Shown here one piece after another: positions 16,317 to 26,761 of a stretch of DNA of 64,000 nt. The first letter of the stretch is position 1. Every line of letters starts with the position of its first letter. Below the pieces are notes generated by a model that saw only the letters and a program-made list of their open reading frames with translations, was not told where the DNA came from and did no database searches. The position numbers and the translations under genes were made by a program. The stretch is from Thioalkalivibrio sp. ALJ12 (GTDB lineage: Bacteria; Pseudomonadota; Gammaproteobacteria; Ectothiorhodospirales; Ectothiorhodospiraceae), in assembly GCF_000378305.1 (NCBI RefSeq), contig NZ_KB899539.1, forward strand, positions 1 through 64,000, read 5' to 3'.

Positions 16317-19300
16317 GTACAGGCGCGCAGCCGCTGGAGCTGATGGAACTGCCGCTGCACGGCAGCCGCCTGATCGAGGCCAGTGCCGGCACCGGCAAGA
16401 CCTACACCATCGCCGCGCTGTATCTGCGCCTGGTGCTGGGCCACGGCGAGCTGCCGGAGGGCACCGGCGAGCTGACCCCGCCGCAGATCCTGGTGATGAC
16501 CTTTACCGAGGCGGCCACCCGCGAGCTGCGCGAGCGCATCCGCGCGGTGCTCGCGCGCGGGGCGCGCATCCTGCGCGGCGAGCCGGCCCCGGCCCACGAG
16601 GCGTTGTGGCCGGCGCTGCTGGACGCCTACCCGGAGCCGGCCGCACGCGCCGGGGCCGCGCGGCGGCTGGAGCTGGCCGCCGAGTGGATGGACGAGGCGG
16701 CGGTCTCGACCATCCACTCGTGGTGCTATCGCATGCTGCGCGAGCATGCGTTCGACAGCGGAAGCCTGTTCAACCAGCGCCTGGAGGCGGACCAGAGCGA
16801 GCTTCAGGCCGAGGCGGCACGCGACTACTGGCGCCGCTTTGTCTACCCGCAGCCGGCGGATCACCTGAAGCTGCTGCGCCAGGCCTTTGGCGAGGGGCCT
16901 GACGAACTGCAGGCCCGGGTGCGGCCGCTCCTGGGCCACCTGACGGACACGGCGGGGCTGGAGCCCTACCGCACGCCGGACGGGCTGTATGCGGAGCTGG
17001 CCACGCGCCTCGCACGCCTGGCCGAGCTGAAGGCCGTCTGGCGCGAGGATGCCGCCGAGGTGGAGCGACAGTTCCGCGAGTTGCTGGCGAACGTGCTGCT
17101 CGGCACGAAGTACCAGAAGCCGGACGAGTTGATCGAAGTGATGCGCGCCTGGGCCGAGGACCCGGCCGCACTGCTGCCGGACAAGGTCGGCACGACGCCT
17201 GTGCTGGAGCGCATGTGCGCGGCGGGGATGGCCGAGCGGCTGAAGAAGGGCAAGTCCCTGCCGGACGACCTGCACCCGGCGTTTACCGCGCTCAATGCCG
17301 CCGCCGAGGTCTGCGCGGACGACAGCGAACGCCTGCTGCAGGCGGCGGCGGTGGAGATCGATCTCCAGTTCCGCCAGGCCCAGCGCGTGCGGGTGCAGAT
17401 GGGGTTCAACGACCTGCTGCTGCGCCTGCGCGATGCCCTGGAGGGGCCCGGCGGCGAGGCGCTGGCCGAGACGCTGCGGCGTCAGTTCCCGGTCGCCCTG
17501 GTGGACGAATTCCAGGACACCGACCCGGTGCAGTACCGCATCCTCGAACGCGTCTACCGCATCGAGGACAACCCGTCCGAGCAGGGCCTGCTGCTGATCG
17601 GCGATCCGAAGCAGGCGATCTACGGCTTTCGCGGCGCGGACATCCACAGCTACCTGAAGGCGCGTCGCGCGACCGCCGGGCGTCACTACACGCTGCCGCG
17701 CAACTTCCGCTCGACCGCGCGCCTGGTCGGCGCGGTGAACCGCCTGTTTGCCCATGCCGACGGCTGGTCGGAGGGGGCGTTCCTGTTTGGCCAGGGCGAT
17801 GACGGCGAGCTGCCGTTCCACGCGGTGGATGCCCAGGATCGCGGCGAGCGCCTGGAACAGGACGGCGCCGAGGTGACGGCGCTGACCCTGTGGTGCATGG
17901 ACCCGGGCACACCGGTCGGCACCGGTGTCTATCGCGAACAGATGGCCACGGCCGCGGCCGAGCAGATGGTGCGCCTGCTCACTGGCGGGACGGACGGGAC
18001 CTGCGGCTTTCGGGATTCAGACGCGCTGCGGCCGGTGCGTCCGCGGGATATCGCCGTGCTGGTGCGCAGCAAGGTGGAGGCCCGCATCATGCAGGAGGCG
18101 CTGCGCGCGCGGGGGGTGCGCAGCGTGTACCTGTCCGAGGGCGAATCGGTGTTCGTGACCCCGGAGGCGGGCGACCTGCTGCGCTGGCTGCGGGCCTGTG
18201 CCGAGCCGACCAGCGAGCGCCTGCTGCGCGCGGCGCTGGCGACCCCGACACTGGGGCAGTCGCTGGCCGACTTGCACCGGCTGACCACCGACGAACTGCG
18301 CTGGGAGCACCGCGTCGAGCAGTTCCGCGAGTATCGCCGCCTGTGGCAGACGCGTGGTGTGCTGCCGATGCTGCGCCGCCTGCTGCATGACTTCGACGTG
18401 CCGCGCCGGCTGCTGGCCAGTGCCGACGGCGAGCGCGCGCTGACTAACCTGCTGCACCTGAGCGAACTCCTGCAGCGCGCGGCCGCGGAGCTGGATGGCG
18501 AGCAGGCCCTGATTCGGCATCTGGTGGAGCACCGCGAGGGCGAGCGCGCGACCGCGGAGGAGCAGGTGCTGCGCCTGGAGAGTGATGAGGACCTGGTCAA
18601 GGTGGTCACGCTGCACAAGTCCAAGGGGCTGGAGTACCCGCTGGTGTTCCTGCCGTTTGTCTGCGCGTTTCGCGCGGTCGACCCGAAGAAGGATGTGCCG
18701 CGTATCGATCGCCCGCCGGGCGGCAGGCCGCGCTGGATCTTTCGTATGGATACACGTGCCCAGGAGCGCGCCGATCGCGAGCGCCTGGCCGAGGACCTGC
18801 GCCTGCTGTATGTGGGCATGACCCGTGCGCGCCACGCCTGCTGGATGGGGCTGGTGCCGATCGTGTCGGGGCGAAGCAAGGAGAACGAGCTGCACCGCAG
18901 TGCGGTCGGCTATCTGCTGAATGGCCCGGAACCGATGCCGAACGGCGAGCTGGAGGACCGGCTGCAGGCGGCCCGTGGCGACGAGGCGGCCATTGCGATC
19001 GAACCCCTGCCCGAGATCACGGGCGCGGGCGTGCGGCTGGCACAGCAGACGGCCGCCCCCGGGCGGGCGCGTACCCCGACACGCCCGGTACGCGAGCCCT
19101 GGTGGGTGGCCAGCTACAGCGCCATTGCGCACCCGGACGAGGCGGATGCGCCGGCGCCGCTGGTCGCCGACCCGGTGGCCCCGGATTCCGCGCTGGAGGA
19201 CATGCTGCGCGAGAGCGCAGTCGGCTCCGGGGCCGGGTCCCAGGCCGGGCACGACCCGACTCGGGCGCTGCCGCTGCCCGAGGTACCGGTGGCTGGAGGG

Positions 19301-20047
19301 CTGCACGACTTCCCGCGCGGGCCGGCGCCGGGGACCTTCCTGCACGGCCTGCTGGAGTGGGCGGCCGAGCAGGGCTGGTCGGCCGTCGTCGCCGATCGCG
19401 CCCGGCTGGACGACGAGGTGCAAAAGCGCTGCGAACAACGCGACTGGGGCGACTGGACCCCCGTCGTGCAGGACTGGATGCGGCGGCTGATCACGGCCGA
19501 GTACGCGCTGGCCTCCGGTGGCGCGTTCCGCCTGGACGGACTGGGCGTGTATCAGCCGGAGCTCGAGTTCCTGTTCGAGACGCGCTGGCTGCAGAGCCGC
19601 CGGCTGGATGCCGCCGTGCGCGAGCAGTTGCTGCCCGGACAGCCCCGGCCGTCGGCGGGCGACCGGTTGCTGAACGGGATGCTCAAGGGCTTTGTCGATC
19701 TCGTCTTCGAGCACGAGGGCCGCTATTACGTGGCCGACTACAAGTCCAACTGGCTGGGGCCCGGCCCCGAGGCCTATGTGCCCGAGCGCCTGCGCGACGC
19801 CGTGCTGGAACACCGCTACGACCTGCAGCTGGTGATCTACACCCTGGCCCTGCATCGCCAGTTGCAGGCGCGGATGCCGGGATACGACTACGACCGCCAC
19901 ATGGGGGGCGGGGTGTACCTGTTTCTGCGCGGGATCGATGCGCCGGGGCGCGGTGTGTTCCATGACTGCCCGCCGCGGGCGCTAATCGAGCAGCTGGACG
20001 GCTGGTTTGCCGAGGGGCCGGACCGGCCGCAGGAGGCCCGGGCATGA
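16313..20047 (+). CDS. recB: exodeoxyribonuclease V subunit beta (RecB)
   Basis: 3'-5' SF1 helicase and nuclease of RecBCD. The ATG at 16313 overlaps the recC stop and is preceded by GGAGGAG, giving 1244 residues. Helicase motifs include Walker A EASAGTGKTYTI (22-33), VDEFQDTDPVQY (motif II), GDPKQAIYGFRGAD (motif III), VVTLHKSKGLEYPLVF (motif V) and LLYVGMTRARH (motif VI). The C-terminal nuclease has GFVDLVF and VADYKSNWLG, including the Asp and Lys of the metal site. It overlaps recD by 4 bases, so the three subunits are probably made in fixed ratio. Confidence 0.95.
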   Translation: MSTGAQPLELMELPLHGSRLIEASAGTGKTYTIAALYLRLVLGHGELPEGTGELTPPQILVMTFTEAATRELRERIRAVLARGARILRGEPAPAHEALWPALLDAYPEPAARAGAARRLELAAEWMDEAAVSTIHSWCYRMLREHAFDSGSLFNQRLEADQSELQAEAARDYWRRFVYPQPADHLKLLRQAFGEGPDELQARVRPLLGHLTDTAGLEPYRTPDGLYAELATRLARLAELKAVWREDAAEVERQFRELLANVLLGTKYQKPDELIEVMRAWAEDPAALLPDKVGTTPVLERMCAAGMAERLKKGKSLPDDLHPAFTALNAAAEVCADDSERLLQAAAVEIDLQFRQAQRVRVQMGFNDLLLRLRDALEGPGGEALAETLRRQFPVALVDEFQDTDPVQYRILERVYRIEDNPSEQGLLLIGDPKQAIYGFRGADIHSYLKARRATAGRHYTLPRNFRSTARLVGAVNRLFAHADGWSEGAFLFGQGDDGELPFHAVDAQDRGERLEQDGAEVTALTLWCMDPGTPVGTGVYREQMATAAAEQMVRLLTGGTDGTCGFRDSDALRPVRPRDIAVLVRSKVEARIMQEALRARGVRSVYLSEGESVFVTPEAGDLLRWLRACAEPTSERLLRAALATPTLGQSLADLHRLTTDELRWEHRVEQFREYRRLWQTRGVLPMLRRLLHDFDVPRRLLASADGERALTNLLHLSELLQRAAAELDGEQALIRHLVEHREGERATAEEQVLRLESDEDLVKVVTLHKSKGLEYPLVFLPFVCAFRAVDPKKDVPRIDRPPGGRPRWIFRMDTRAQERADRERLAEDLRLLYVGMTRARHACWMGLVPIVSGRSKENELHRSAVGYLLNGPEPMPNGELEDRLQAARGDEAAIAIEPLPEITGAGVRLAQQTAAPGRARTPTRPVREPWWVASYSAIAHPDEADAPAPLVADPVAPDSALEDMLRESAVGSGAGSQAGHDPTRALPLPEVPVAGGLHDFPRGPAPGTFLHGLLEWAAEQGWSAVVADRARLDDEVQKRCEQRDWGDWTPVVQDWMRRLITAEYALASGGAFRLDGLGVYQPELEFLFETRWLQSRRLDAAVREQLLPGQPRPSAGDRLLNGMLKGFVDLVFEHEGRYYVADYKSNWLGPGPEAYVPERLRDAVLEHRYDLQLVIYTLALHRQLQARMPGYDYDRHMGGGVYLFLRGIDAPGRGVFHDCPPRALIEQLDGWFAEGPDRPQEARA

Positions 20048-22083
20048 CGGCGGATCGCGCATTGCAGGACACCGGGGCGCTGCTGGATCTGCTCGAGGAG
20101 TGGGAGCATGCGGGCTGGCTGCGCGGCGTCGACCGCGTGCTGGTGCGTTTTCTGCGCGAACAGGTGCCCGCCGCACCGCCACTGACACTGCTGCTGGCGG
20201 CGCTGACCAGCCACCAGGCCGGGCGCGGGCATGTCTGTCTGGACCTCGACGGCCTGCTGGAGGCCCCGGACCGGATGCTGTCGTTGCCGCCGGAGGGCGC
20301 GGAGCGGGGACTGCCGCGGCCCTCGGATGTCCTGCGCGGCCTGGACCGTGCGGCACTCGACACCGCGCTGGAAGGCCATCGAATCTGCGGCGTCGACGCG
20401 GACACGGGGACCCCCCTCGTGCGGGCACAGGACCGGCTGTACCTGCGCCGCTACCGCGAGGCCGAACGCCGGATCGGGGAGGCGGTGGCCGGACGCCTGC
20501 GCGAGCAGCCCGCCTGGCGCGACGGGCTGGATACGGATGCGCTGCGCACCTGGCTCGATCGGCTGTTCGGTCCGGCCGAGGAGGGCGACGGCGAACCGGA
20601 CTGGCAGCGTCTGGCCTGCGTACTGGCGGCCGGGTCCGCGTTCAGCGTGATCACCGGCGGGCCGGGTACCGGCAAGACCTACACGGTGTTGCAACTGCTC
20701 GCGCTGTTGCAGGGCCTGCAGGGGGAGGGCGAGCCGCTGCGCATCCGCCTGGCGGCGCCGACCGGCAAGGCCGCCGCGCGGCTGAATGCCTCGGTCGCGG
20801 GGGCGGTGGATGCGCTGGGGCTGGAACGCTTCCCCGGTGGCGAGCGCCTGCGCGCCGCGATCCCGCGCGAGGTAGTCACGCTCCACCGCCTGCTGGGCGC
20901 GCGACCCGATACCCGGCGCTTCCGCCACGATGCGCGCAATCCGCTGCCGGTGGATGTGCTGGTGGTGGACGAGGCCTCGATGGTGGATCTGGAGCTGATG
21001 GCCAGCCTGATGGCCGCGGTGCCGGCGCATGCGCGGCTGGTCCTGCTGGGGGATCGCGACCAGCTCGCCTCGGTAGAGGCCGGGGCGGTGCTGGGCGAGC
21101 TGTGCGCGCGGGCGGACGGCGGGCATTACACACCGCAGACGGCGGCCTGGCTGCGCGAGGTAGCCGGGCTGGCGCTGCCGGCCGGCTACGTGGACGAGGA
21201 CGGGCGGGCACTGGACCAGCACGTGGCGATGCTGCGCCGCAGCCGGCGATTCGGCGCGGACAGCGGGATCGGTCGTCTGGCCGCGGCGGTGAACGACGGC
21301 ACGGCCGAGGTGGCGGGCCACCCGGGCGAGGATGTACACGCGGCGGTGCTGCAGGGCCCGGACGATCCAGCCCTGCTGCGGCGCGCGCTGGACGGGGCCG
21401 GGCATGCCGAGGCGGCACCGTTCGGGGTCGTCCGCTATCTGGAGCATTTGACGGCCGGACGCCCGGCATCCCGCGATGCGCGCGGCACGTGGGAGGAATG
21501 GGCGCGCGGCACGCTGCGCGAGCACGGGCGCTTCCAGTTGCTGTGCGCCGTGCGCGAGGGCCCCTGGGGCGTGGACCGGATGAACCGCCGCGTTGCCGGG
21601 GCGCTGACGGCGAGGGGTGTATTGCAGGCGGAGGGCGTCTGGTACGAGGGGCGCCCGGTGATCGTCACGCGCAACGACTACGCGCTGGGACTGATCAACG
21701 GCGACATCGGCGTGACCCTGCGCGTGCCCGCCTGGCTGGCCCGGGGTGATGCCGAACCGGGCGCGGACGATGCGGCGGAAACCGCCCTGCGGGTCGCCTT
21801 TGTCGCGGCGGACGGGCATGTGCGCTGGATGATCCCGCAGCGCCTGGAGTCCGTGGAGACGGCGTTCGCGCTGACGGTGCACAAGTCCCAGGGCTCGGAG
21901 TTCGAGCATGTGGCCTTCCTGCTGCCCCCGCCGGAGAGCCCGCTGCTGACGCGCGAGCTGGCCTACACCGCGATCACGCGCGCGAGCGGCTGGCTGAGCC
22001 TGTTCGAGCCACAGGCGGGGGTGCTGCAGCAGGCGAGCCGGCAACCGACCCGGCGCAGTGGCGGCTTGCTGACCTGGCTGTAG
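20044..22083 (+). CDS. recD: exodeoxyribonuclease V subunit alpha (RecD)
   Basis: 5'-3' helicase of RecBCD. The ATG at 20044 lies in ATGA with the recB stop; 679 residues, slightly longer than E. coli RecD (608). Walker A GGPGTGKT is at about 205-212, followed by APTGKAAARLN (motif Ia), VDEASMVDL (Walker B), LGDRDQL (motif III) and TVHKSQGSEF (motif V) with AYTAITRA (motif VI). The N-terminal ~190 residues form the RecB-contacting domain. Last gene of the recCBD operon. Confidence 0.94.
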   Translation: MTADRALQDTGALLDLLEEWEHAGWLRGVDRVLVRFLREQVPAAPPLTLLLAALTSHQAGRGHVCLDLDGLLEAPDRMLSLPPEGAERGLPRPSDVLRGLDRAALDTALEGHRICGVDADTGTPLVRAQDRLYLRRYREAERRIGEAVAGRLREQPAWRDGLDTDALRTWLDRLFGPAEEGDGEPDWQRLACVLAAGSAFSVITGGPGTGKTYTVLQLLALLQGLQGEGEPLRIRLAAPTGKAAARLNASVAGAVDALGLERFPGGERLRAAIPREVVTLHRLLGARPDTRRFRHDARNPLPVDVLVVDEASMVDLELMASLMAAVPAHARLVLLGDRDQLASVEAGAVLGELCARADGGHYTPQTAAWLREVAGLALPAGYVDEDGRALDQHVAMLRRSRRFGADSGIGRLAAAVNDGTAEVAGHPGEDVHAAVLQGPDDPALLRRALDGAGHAEAAPFGVVRYLEHLTAGRPASRDARGTWEEWARGTLREHGRFQLLCAVREGPWGVDRMNRRVAGALTARGVLQAEGVWYEGRPVIVTRNDYALGLINGDIGVTLRVPAWLARGDAEPGADDAAETALRVAFVAADGHVRWMIPQRLESVETAFALTVHKSQGSEFEHVAFLLPPPESPLLTRELAYTAITRASGWLSLFEPQAGVLQQASRQPTRRSGGLLTWL

Positions 22084-22310
22084 CGGCCCTTTCTGGAGTG
22101 GGTGCGCAATAACAAGGGTTGTTTACGTGCGACATCGGGGCACGCTACCGTGGTTCCAAGCACCGTCATGGCGCCGTTTCGGCCGGGTAACGATCGTATG
22201 CCGGCCCATATTTTCGACGACTGCGACTTTTTGGCGTGACGGAAATCACAGTTTTGCGCCCCTGACGGGGGTGGACTCCGGGCGCGCCCGGATCAGCGGG
22301 AGAAGCATTC

Positions 22311-23615
22311 ATGCACCACCTGCGACTGGCCGCCCCCCTTTCGGCCCTGAGCATTCCTCTACTGGCCCTTTTGCTGGCCCTTGTCCTGCCCGGTTGCGCG
22401 GCGGAATCCGACGACGAAGACGATGCTGAACCCGAGGCGGTCGAGGTGCCGGTACGGGAGATGGAGAGCGAACTGGTCTCGATCTCCCGAACCTATACGG
22501 CGCGCACCCGCAGCCCGCGCGAGGTGGAGGTGCGCGCGCGGGTCGCGGGCGTGCTGGAGAGCCGGCGCTACGAAGAGGGCGAGATGGTGGAGCGCGGTAC
22601 CGAGCTGTTCCGCATCGACCCCTCGCCCTATGCCGTCCAGGTGCGCAGCGCGCAGGCCAGCCTTGAACGCGCCGAGGCCGAGAAGCGCCAGGCCGAGCGC
22701 GAGTGGGAGCGCGTGCTGGACCTGTACGAGGACAACGCCGCCAGTGGCCGTGAGCGCGATGAGGCCCGCTCGCAACTGGAGCTGGGTGACGCCGCGGTCG
22801 CTGAGGCCGAGGCGGCGCTGGCGGAGGCCCAGCTGGATCTCGACTACACCTCCGTGACGGCGCCGCTGGAAGGGGTTGCGGGGCTGGAGGAGCGCCCGGA
22901 AGGCAGCCTGTTGCAGGCGGGTGACCTGCTGACCACCGTGACCCAACTCGACCCCATCCGTACCGACTTCGCGATCCCCGAGGGCCATCTGACGGCCTAT
23001 GGGCCGCAGATCCGTTCCGGCGTTGGCCTGACCGTAGTGCTGACCCTGCCGGATGGCTCGTTGTACCCGCATCAGGGGCAGATCGACGTGACCGAGGCCG
23101 CGGTGGACGAGGCCACGGGCATGGTCGAGGTACGCGCGCTGTTCCCCAACCGCGAGGTCCAGTTGCTGCCGGGGCAGTTCGTGCGCGTGACCCTGAGCGG
23201 GCTGATGGCGGGGCATGGCATGCGCGTGCCGCATGCCGCGGTCATCGAGGGCTCTGACGGGGCCGCGGTGTATGTCGTCGACGCCGATGACATCCCGCAT
23301 GTGCGGCCGATCCAGATTGGCATGGACCTCGACGAGGACTTTCTGGTCACCGCCGGGCTGAGCGATGGCGACCGGATTGTGGTCCGGGGCGTTGAGGGCG
23401 TCGAGGAGGGCGAACGGATCGATCCCCGGGACGCCCCGCGCGAGACGGAAGAACCCGTGTCGCCGGGCGTGCTGCCGGAGGTGGCGCCGGATCTGCTGGA
23501 CGAGGTGATGGATCCGGAGACCGAGGCCGATGCGGTCGAGGAGATCCTGGATGGGCTGGGCAATGGCGCCGAGCCGGGTCTGGATGATTCTGACGCCGAC
23601 GAGGCGTCCGACTAA
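22311..23615 (+). CDS. RND efflux periplasmic adaptor (membrane fusion lipoprotein)
   Basis: Adaptor joining the inner-membrane pump to the outer-membrane channel. It has 434 residues and a good GGGAGAAG ribosome site. A lipobox LPGC puts the lipidated cysteine at residue 29. Lipoyl half-motifs VRARVAGVLESRRYEEGEMV and LDYTSVTAPLEGVAG flank an alpha-hairpin rich in Glu/Arg, and a beta-barrel domain follows. The last ~60 residues form an unusually acidic tail (PETEADAVEE, DDSDADEASD), absent from AcrA. The acidic bias fits a halophile. The stop overlaps the next start (TAATG). Confidence 0.9.
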   Translation: MHHLRLAAPLSALSIPLLALLLALVLPGCAAESDDEDDAEPEAVEVPVREMESELVSISRTYTARTRSPREVEVRARVAGVLESRRYEEGEMVERGTELFRIDPSPYAVQVRSAQASLERAEAEKRQAEREWERVLDLYEDNAASGRERDEARSQLELGDAAVAEAEAALAEAQLDLDYTSVTAPLEGVAGLEERPEGSLLQAGDLLTTVTQLDPIRTDFAIPEGHLTAYGPQIRSGVGLTVVLTLPDGSLYPHQGQIDVTEAAVDEATGMVEVRALFPNREVQLLPGQFVRVTLSGLMAGHGMRVPHAAVIEGSDGAAVYVVDADDIPHVRPIQIGMDLDEDFLVTAGLSDGDRIVVRGVEGVEEGERIDPRDAPRETEEPVSPGVLPEVAPDLLDEVMDPETEADAVEEILDGLGNGAEPGLDDSDADEASD

Positions 23616-26600
23616 TGCTGCGCTTCTTCATCGGCCGGCCGGTACTGGCCTCGGTCATCTCGATCCTGTTCGTGCTGGCCGGGCTGTCTTCGGCCCTGCT
23701 GCTGCCGGTGGATCAGTATCCGGACATCCTGCCGCCGAAGGTGATCGTGACCGCCAGTTATCCGGGCGCGAGCGCCGAGGCGGTGGCGGAGACGGTGGCC
23801 GCCCCGATCGAGGCGACGGTCGATGGCGTGGACAACATGGCGTACATGCGCTCGAAGTCCACCGATGATGGCGACATGGAGCTGATCGTCACCTTCGAGG
23901 TGGGGACCGACCCCGACATCGCCGCGATCAACGTCAGTAACGAAGTCGAGGGCGCGATGGGGCGCCTGCCGGAGACGGTGACCGGCGCCGGGATCGCGGT
24001 GGAGAAACGTGCCCCGTCGATGCTGCAGATGATCACGTTCACCTCGTCGGACGGCAGCCTCGACAACCGCTTTATCAGTGACTACGTCTGGCGCAACGTC
24101 TATGCCGAGCTGCGGCGCGCGCCGGGGGTTGGCGACCAGACCTTCTTTGGCGCGCAGATCTATTCGATGCGGATCTGGCTGCAGCCGGACCAGATGGCGG
24201 AGTACGACCTGACCGCCAGTGACATCCGCTCCGCGATCCAGGAGCAGAACGAGCAGTACGCAGCCGGCCAGTTCGGGGCCGAGCCGATGGACAACGCGAT
24301 CGACTTTACCTACGCGGTGACGACCCCCGAACGGTTCTCCGAGGAGGAGGAGTTCGAGCAGGTGATCCTGCGCAGCGCACCGGACGGCTCCGCGTTGCGG
24401 CTAGGGGATGTGGCGCGCGTGGAGCTGGGCGCGCACTTCTACAACTTCGAGGCCAAGCACAACGGCCAGTCCACGGTGCCGGTGGGGATCTACCTGGAGC
24501 CCGGCGCCAACGCGCTGGAGACGGCGCGCGGGGTGCGCGAGATCCTGGAGGAGCTGGAGCCACGTTTCCCGGACTCGCTGGAATACTCGATCCCGTTCGA
24601 TACCACGATCTTCATCGATCAGTCGGTGCAGCGCGTACTGCTGACCCTGGTGCAGGCGCTGATCCTGGTGGTCGCGGTGGTGTATCTGTTCCTGCAGACG
24701 TTCCGGGCCACGGCCGTCCCGATTATCGCGGTACCGGTGTCGCTGATCGGTACGCTGGCTGGAATGTACGTGCTCGGCTTCTCCGCGAACATGCTGACGC
24801 TGTTCGGGCTGGTGCTGGCGATCGGGATCGTGGTGGACAACGCGATCATTGTGCTCGAGAACACCGAACGGCTGATGCGCGAGCAGGGGATGAAGGCGGT
24901 CGATGCGGCCTATCAGACCGTGGACGAGGTGGCCACGCCGATTATCGCGATGACGCTGGTCACCATCGCGGTGTTCGTGCCGGTGGCCTTTATCGGCGGC
25001 TTCAGCGGCCAGATGTACCAGCAGTTCGCGATCACCATCGCCGTGTCGGTGGGGATCTCGGGGATCGTCGCGCTGACCTTGAGCCCGGCGATGTGCGCGC
25101 GGCTGTTGTCCGACAAGCCACGCCGCCCGGCCTTTCCGTTTCGCTGGTTCAACAGCGCGTTCGACCGCTTCACCGCCGCCTACATGGTGGGGGTGCGCTT
25201 CCTGCTGCGGCGCAATTTCGTCGGCATGGGCCTGTTCGCGCTGCTGCTGGTGGCGATCGTGGTGCTGTTCCGGATCGTGCCGGGCGGGCTGGTGCCGCAG
25301 GAGGACCAGGGCTATGTGTTCGCGGCCGCCGAACTGCCCGCTGCGGCCTCGCTGCAGCGTACCCGTGACGTCATGGATCGCCTGGGCGAGGAGGCGCTGG
25401 AGTACGACGACACCGCGGATGTCGTGGCCTTCTCCGGGATGGACCTGCTGTCGGACGGCATGAAGACCTATGCCGGTGCGGCCTATGTGACGCTCAATGA
25501 CTGGTCCGAGCGTCGCGGCGATGATCAGAGCAGCGATGCGGTGATCGACCGTCTGGTCGCCGATGGCGAGCGCCAGCCGGAGGCGACGATCCGCGCGTTC
25601 AATCCGCCGCCGATTTCCGGGATCTCCACTACCGGCGGATTCGAGGCCTACCTGCAAAGCCGGGTCGGGGATGACTCGGAGACCATGCGGGCGCGGGCCG
25701 AAGAGATCATTGAGGCAGCCGCGGAGCGCCCGGAGCTGGCGGATGTGCGTACCTCGCTTAATGTCGAGGTGCCTCGTTACGACGCCGATGTGGATCGCGA
25801 ACGCGCCTTTGCGGCCGGAGTGCCACTCGGAGACGTGTTCGATGCGATGCAGAGCACCTTTGGTGCGGTCTACATCAACGACTTCTCGCTGTTCGGCCGG
25901 GTGATGCAGGTGCAGATGCAGGCCGAGGCCGATTATCGCCGCAGCCCGGATGACCTGGACCGCATCTTTGTGCGCTCGGATGCCGGCGACCTGGTGCCGC
26001 TGTCCAGCCTGGTGTCGGTCGAGCGGGTACAGGGGCCGGACGAGGTGGAGCGCTTCAACGTGTTCCCGGCCGCGCGGATCATGGGCGATCCGGGACCCGG
26101 CTACAGCTCGGGCGATGCGATACAGGCGCTGGAGGAGGTGGTCGACGAGACCCTGTCGGACGACTACCTGCTGAGCTGGACTGGCGCGGAATATCTGGAG
26201 CAGCAGGCGGCCGGGACCTCGGTGCTGGCCTTCGTGCTGGGCGTGGTCTTCGTGGTGTTGATCCTTGCCGCACAGTACGAGCGGTGGAGCCTGCCGCTGG
26301 CGGTCTTGATGGCCGTGCCCTTTGCGGTCTTCGGGGCCCTGGTGGCGATCTGGCTGACCGGGCAGGAGAACGGGATCTACTTCCAGATCGGCCTGCTGGT
26401 GCTGATCTCGCTGGCGGCCAAGAACGCGATCCTGATCGTCGAGTTTGCGCAGAACAAGCGCGAAGAGGGACTGAGCCTGTTCGATGCCTCGGTGGAGGCG
26501 GCCCGGCTGCGTTTCCGGCCGATCATGATGACGGCGATGTCGTTCATCCTTGGCGCGGTGCCGCTGGCGCTGGCCTCCGGGGCGGGGGCGAACAGCCAGC

Positions 26601-26761
26601 ACGCGATCGGTATCGGCATCATCGGCGGCATGCTGAGCGCGACCTTCCTCGCGCTGCTGTTCGTACCCCTGTTCTATTTCGTCATTTCCAGTGGCCTGGA
26701 GCGCCTGCACAAGCGCCCGCGCGACACGGACGACTCGAAGGAGGCCGGAACGCATGCGTAG
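23615..26761 (+). CDS. RND multidrug efflux transporter (HAE1 type)
   Basis: Proton-driven trimeric pump of the AcrB/MexB type, 1048 residues with two sets of TM segments and large periplasmic loops. FFIGRPVLASVISI is the usual N terminus; TM4 reads IGIVVDNAIIVLENTER and TM10 LAAKNAILIVEFAQ. The twin aspartate of AcrB TM4 is here Asp408-Asn409, so only one acidic residue remains, as in heavy-metal pumps of the family, whereas the TM10 lysine is kept. Overall sequence is still drug-pump-like. It is translationally coupled to the adaptor upstream and overlaps the channel gene downstream. Confidence 0.9.
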   Translation: MLRFFIGRPVLASVISILFVLAGLSSALLLPVDQYPDILPPKVIVTASYPGASAEAVAETVAAPIEATVDGVDNMAYMRSKSTDDGDMELIVTFEVGTDPDIAAINVSNEVEGAMGRLPETVTGAGIAVEKRAPSMLQMITFTSSDGSLDNRFISDYVWRNVYAELRRAPGVGDQTFFGAQIYSMRIWLQPDQMAEYDLTASDIRSAIQEQNEQYAAGQFGAEPMDNAIDFTYAVTTPERFSEEEEFEQVILRSAPDGSALRLGDVARVELGAHFYNFEAKHNGQSTVPVGIYLEPGANALETARGVREILEELEPRFPDSLEYSIPFDTTIFIDQSVQRVLLTLVQALILVVAVVYLFLQTFRATAVPIIAVPVSLIGTLAGMYVLGFSANMLTLFGLVLAIGIVVDNAIIVLENTERLMREQGMKAVDAAYQTVDEVATPIIAMTLVTIAVFVPVAFIGGFSGQMYQQFAITIAVSVGISGIVALTLSPAMCARLLSDKPRRPAFPFRWFNSAFDRFTAAYMVGVRFLLRRNFVGMGLFALLLVAIVVLFRIVPGGLVPQEDQGYVFAAAELPAAASLQRTRDVMDRLGEEALEYDDTADVVAFSGMDLLSDGMKTYAGAAYVTLNDWSERRGDDQSSDAVIDRLVADGERQPEATIRAFNPPPISGISTTGGFEAYLQSRVGDDSETMRARAEEIIEAAAERPELADVRTSLNVEVPRYDADVDRERAFAAGVPLGDVFDAMQSTFGAVYINDFSLFGRVMQVQMQAEADYRRSPDDLDRIFVRSDAGDLVPLSSLVSVERVQGPDEVERFNVFPAARIMGDPGPGYSSGDAIQALEEVVDETLSDDYLLSWTGAEYLEQQAAGTSVLAFVLGVVFVVLILAAQYERWSLPLAVLMAVPFAVFGALVAIWLTGQENGIYFQIGLLVLISLAAKNAILIVEFAQNKREEGLSLFDASVEAARLRFRPIMMTAMSFILGAVPLALASGAGANSQHAIGIGIIGGMLSATFLALLFVPLFYFVISSGLERLHKRPRDTDDSKEAGTHA

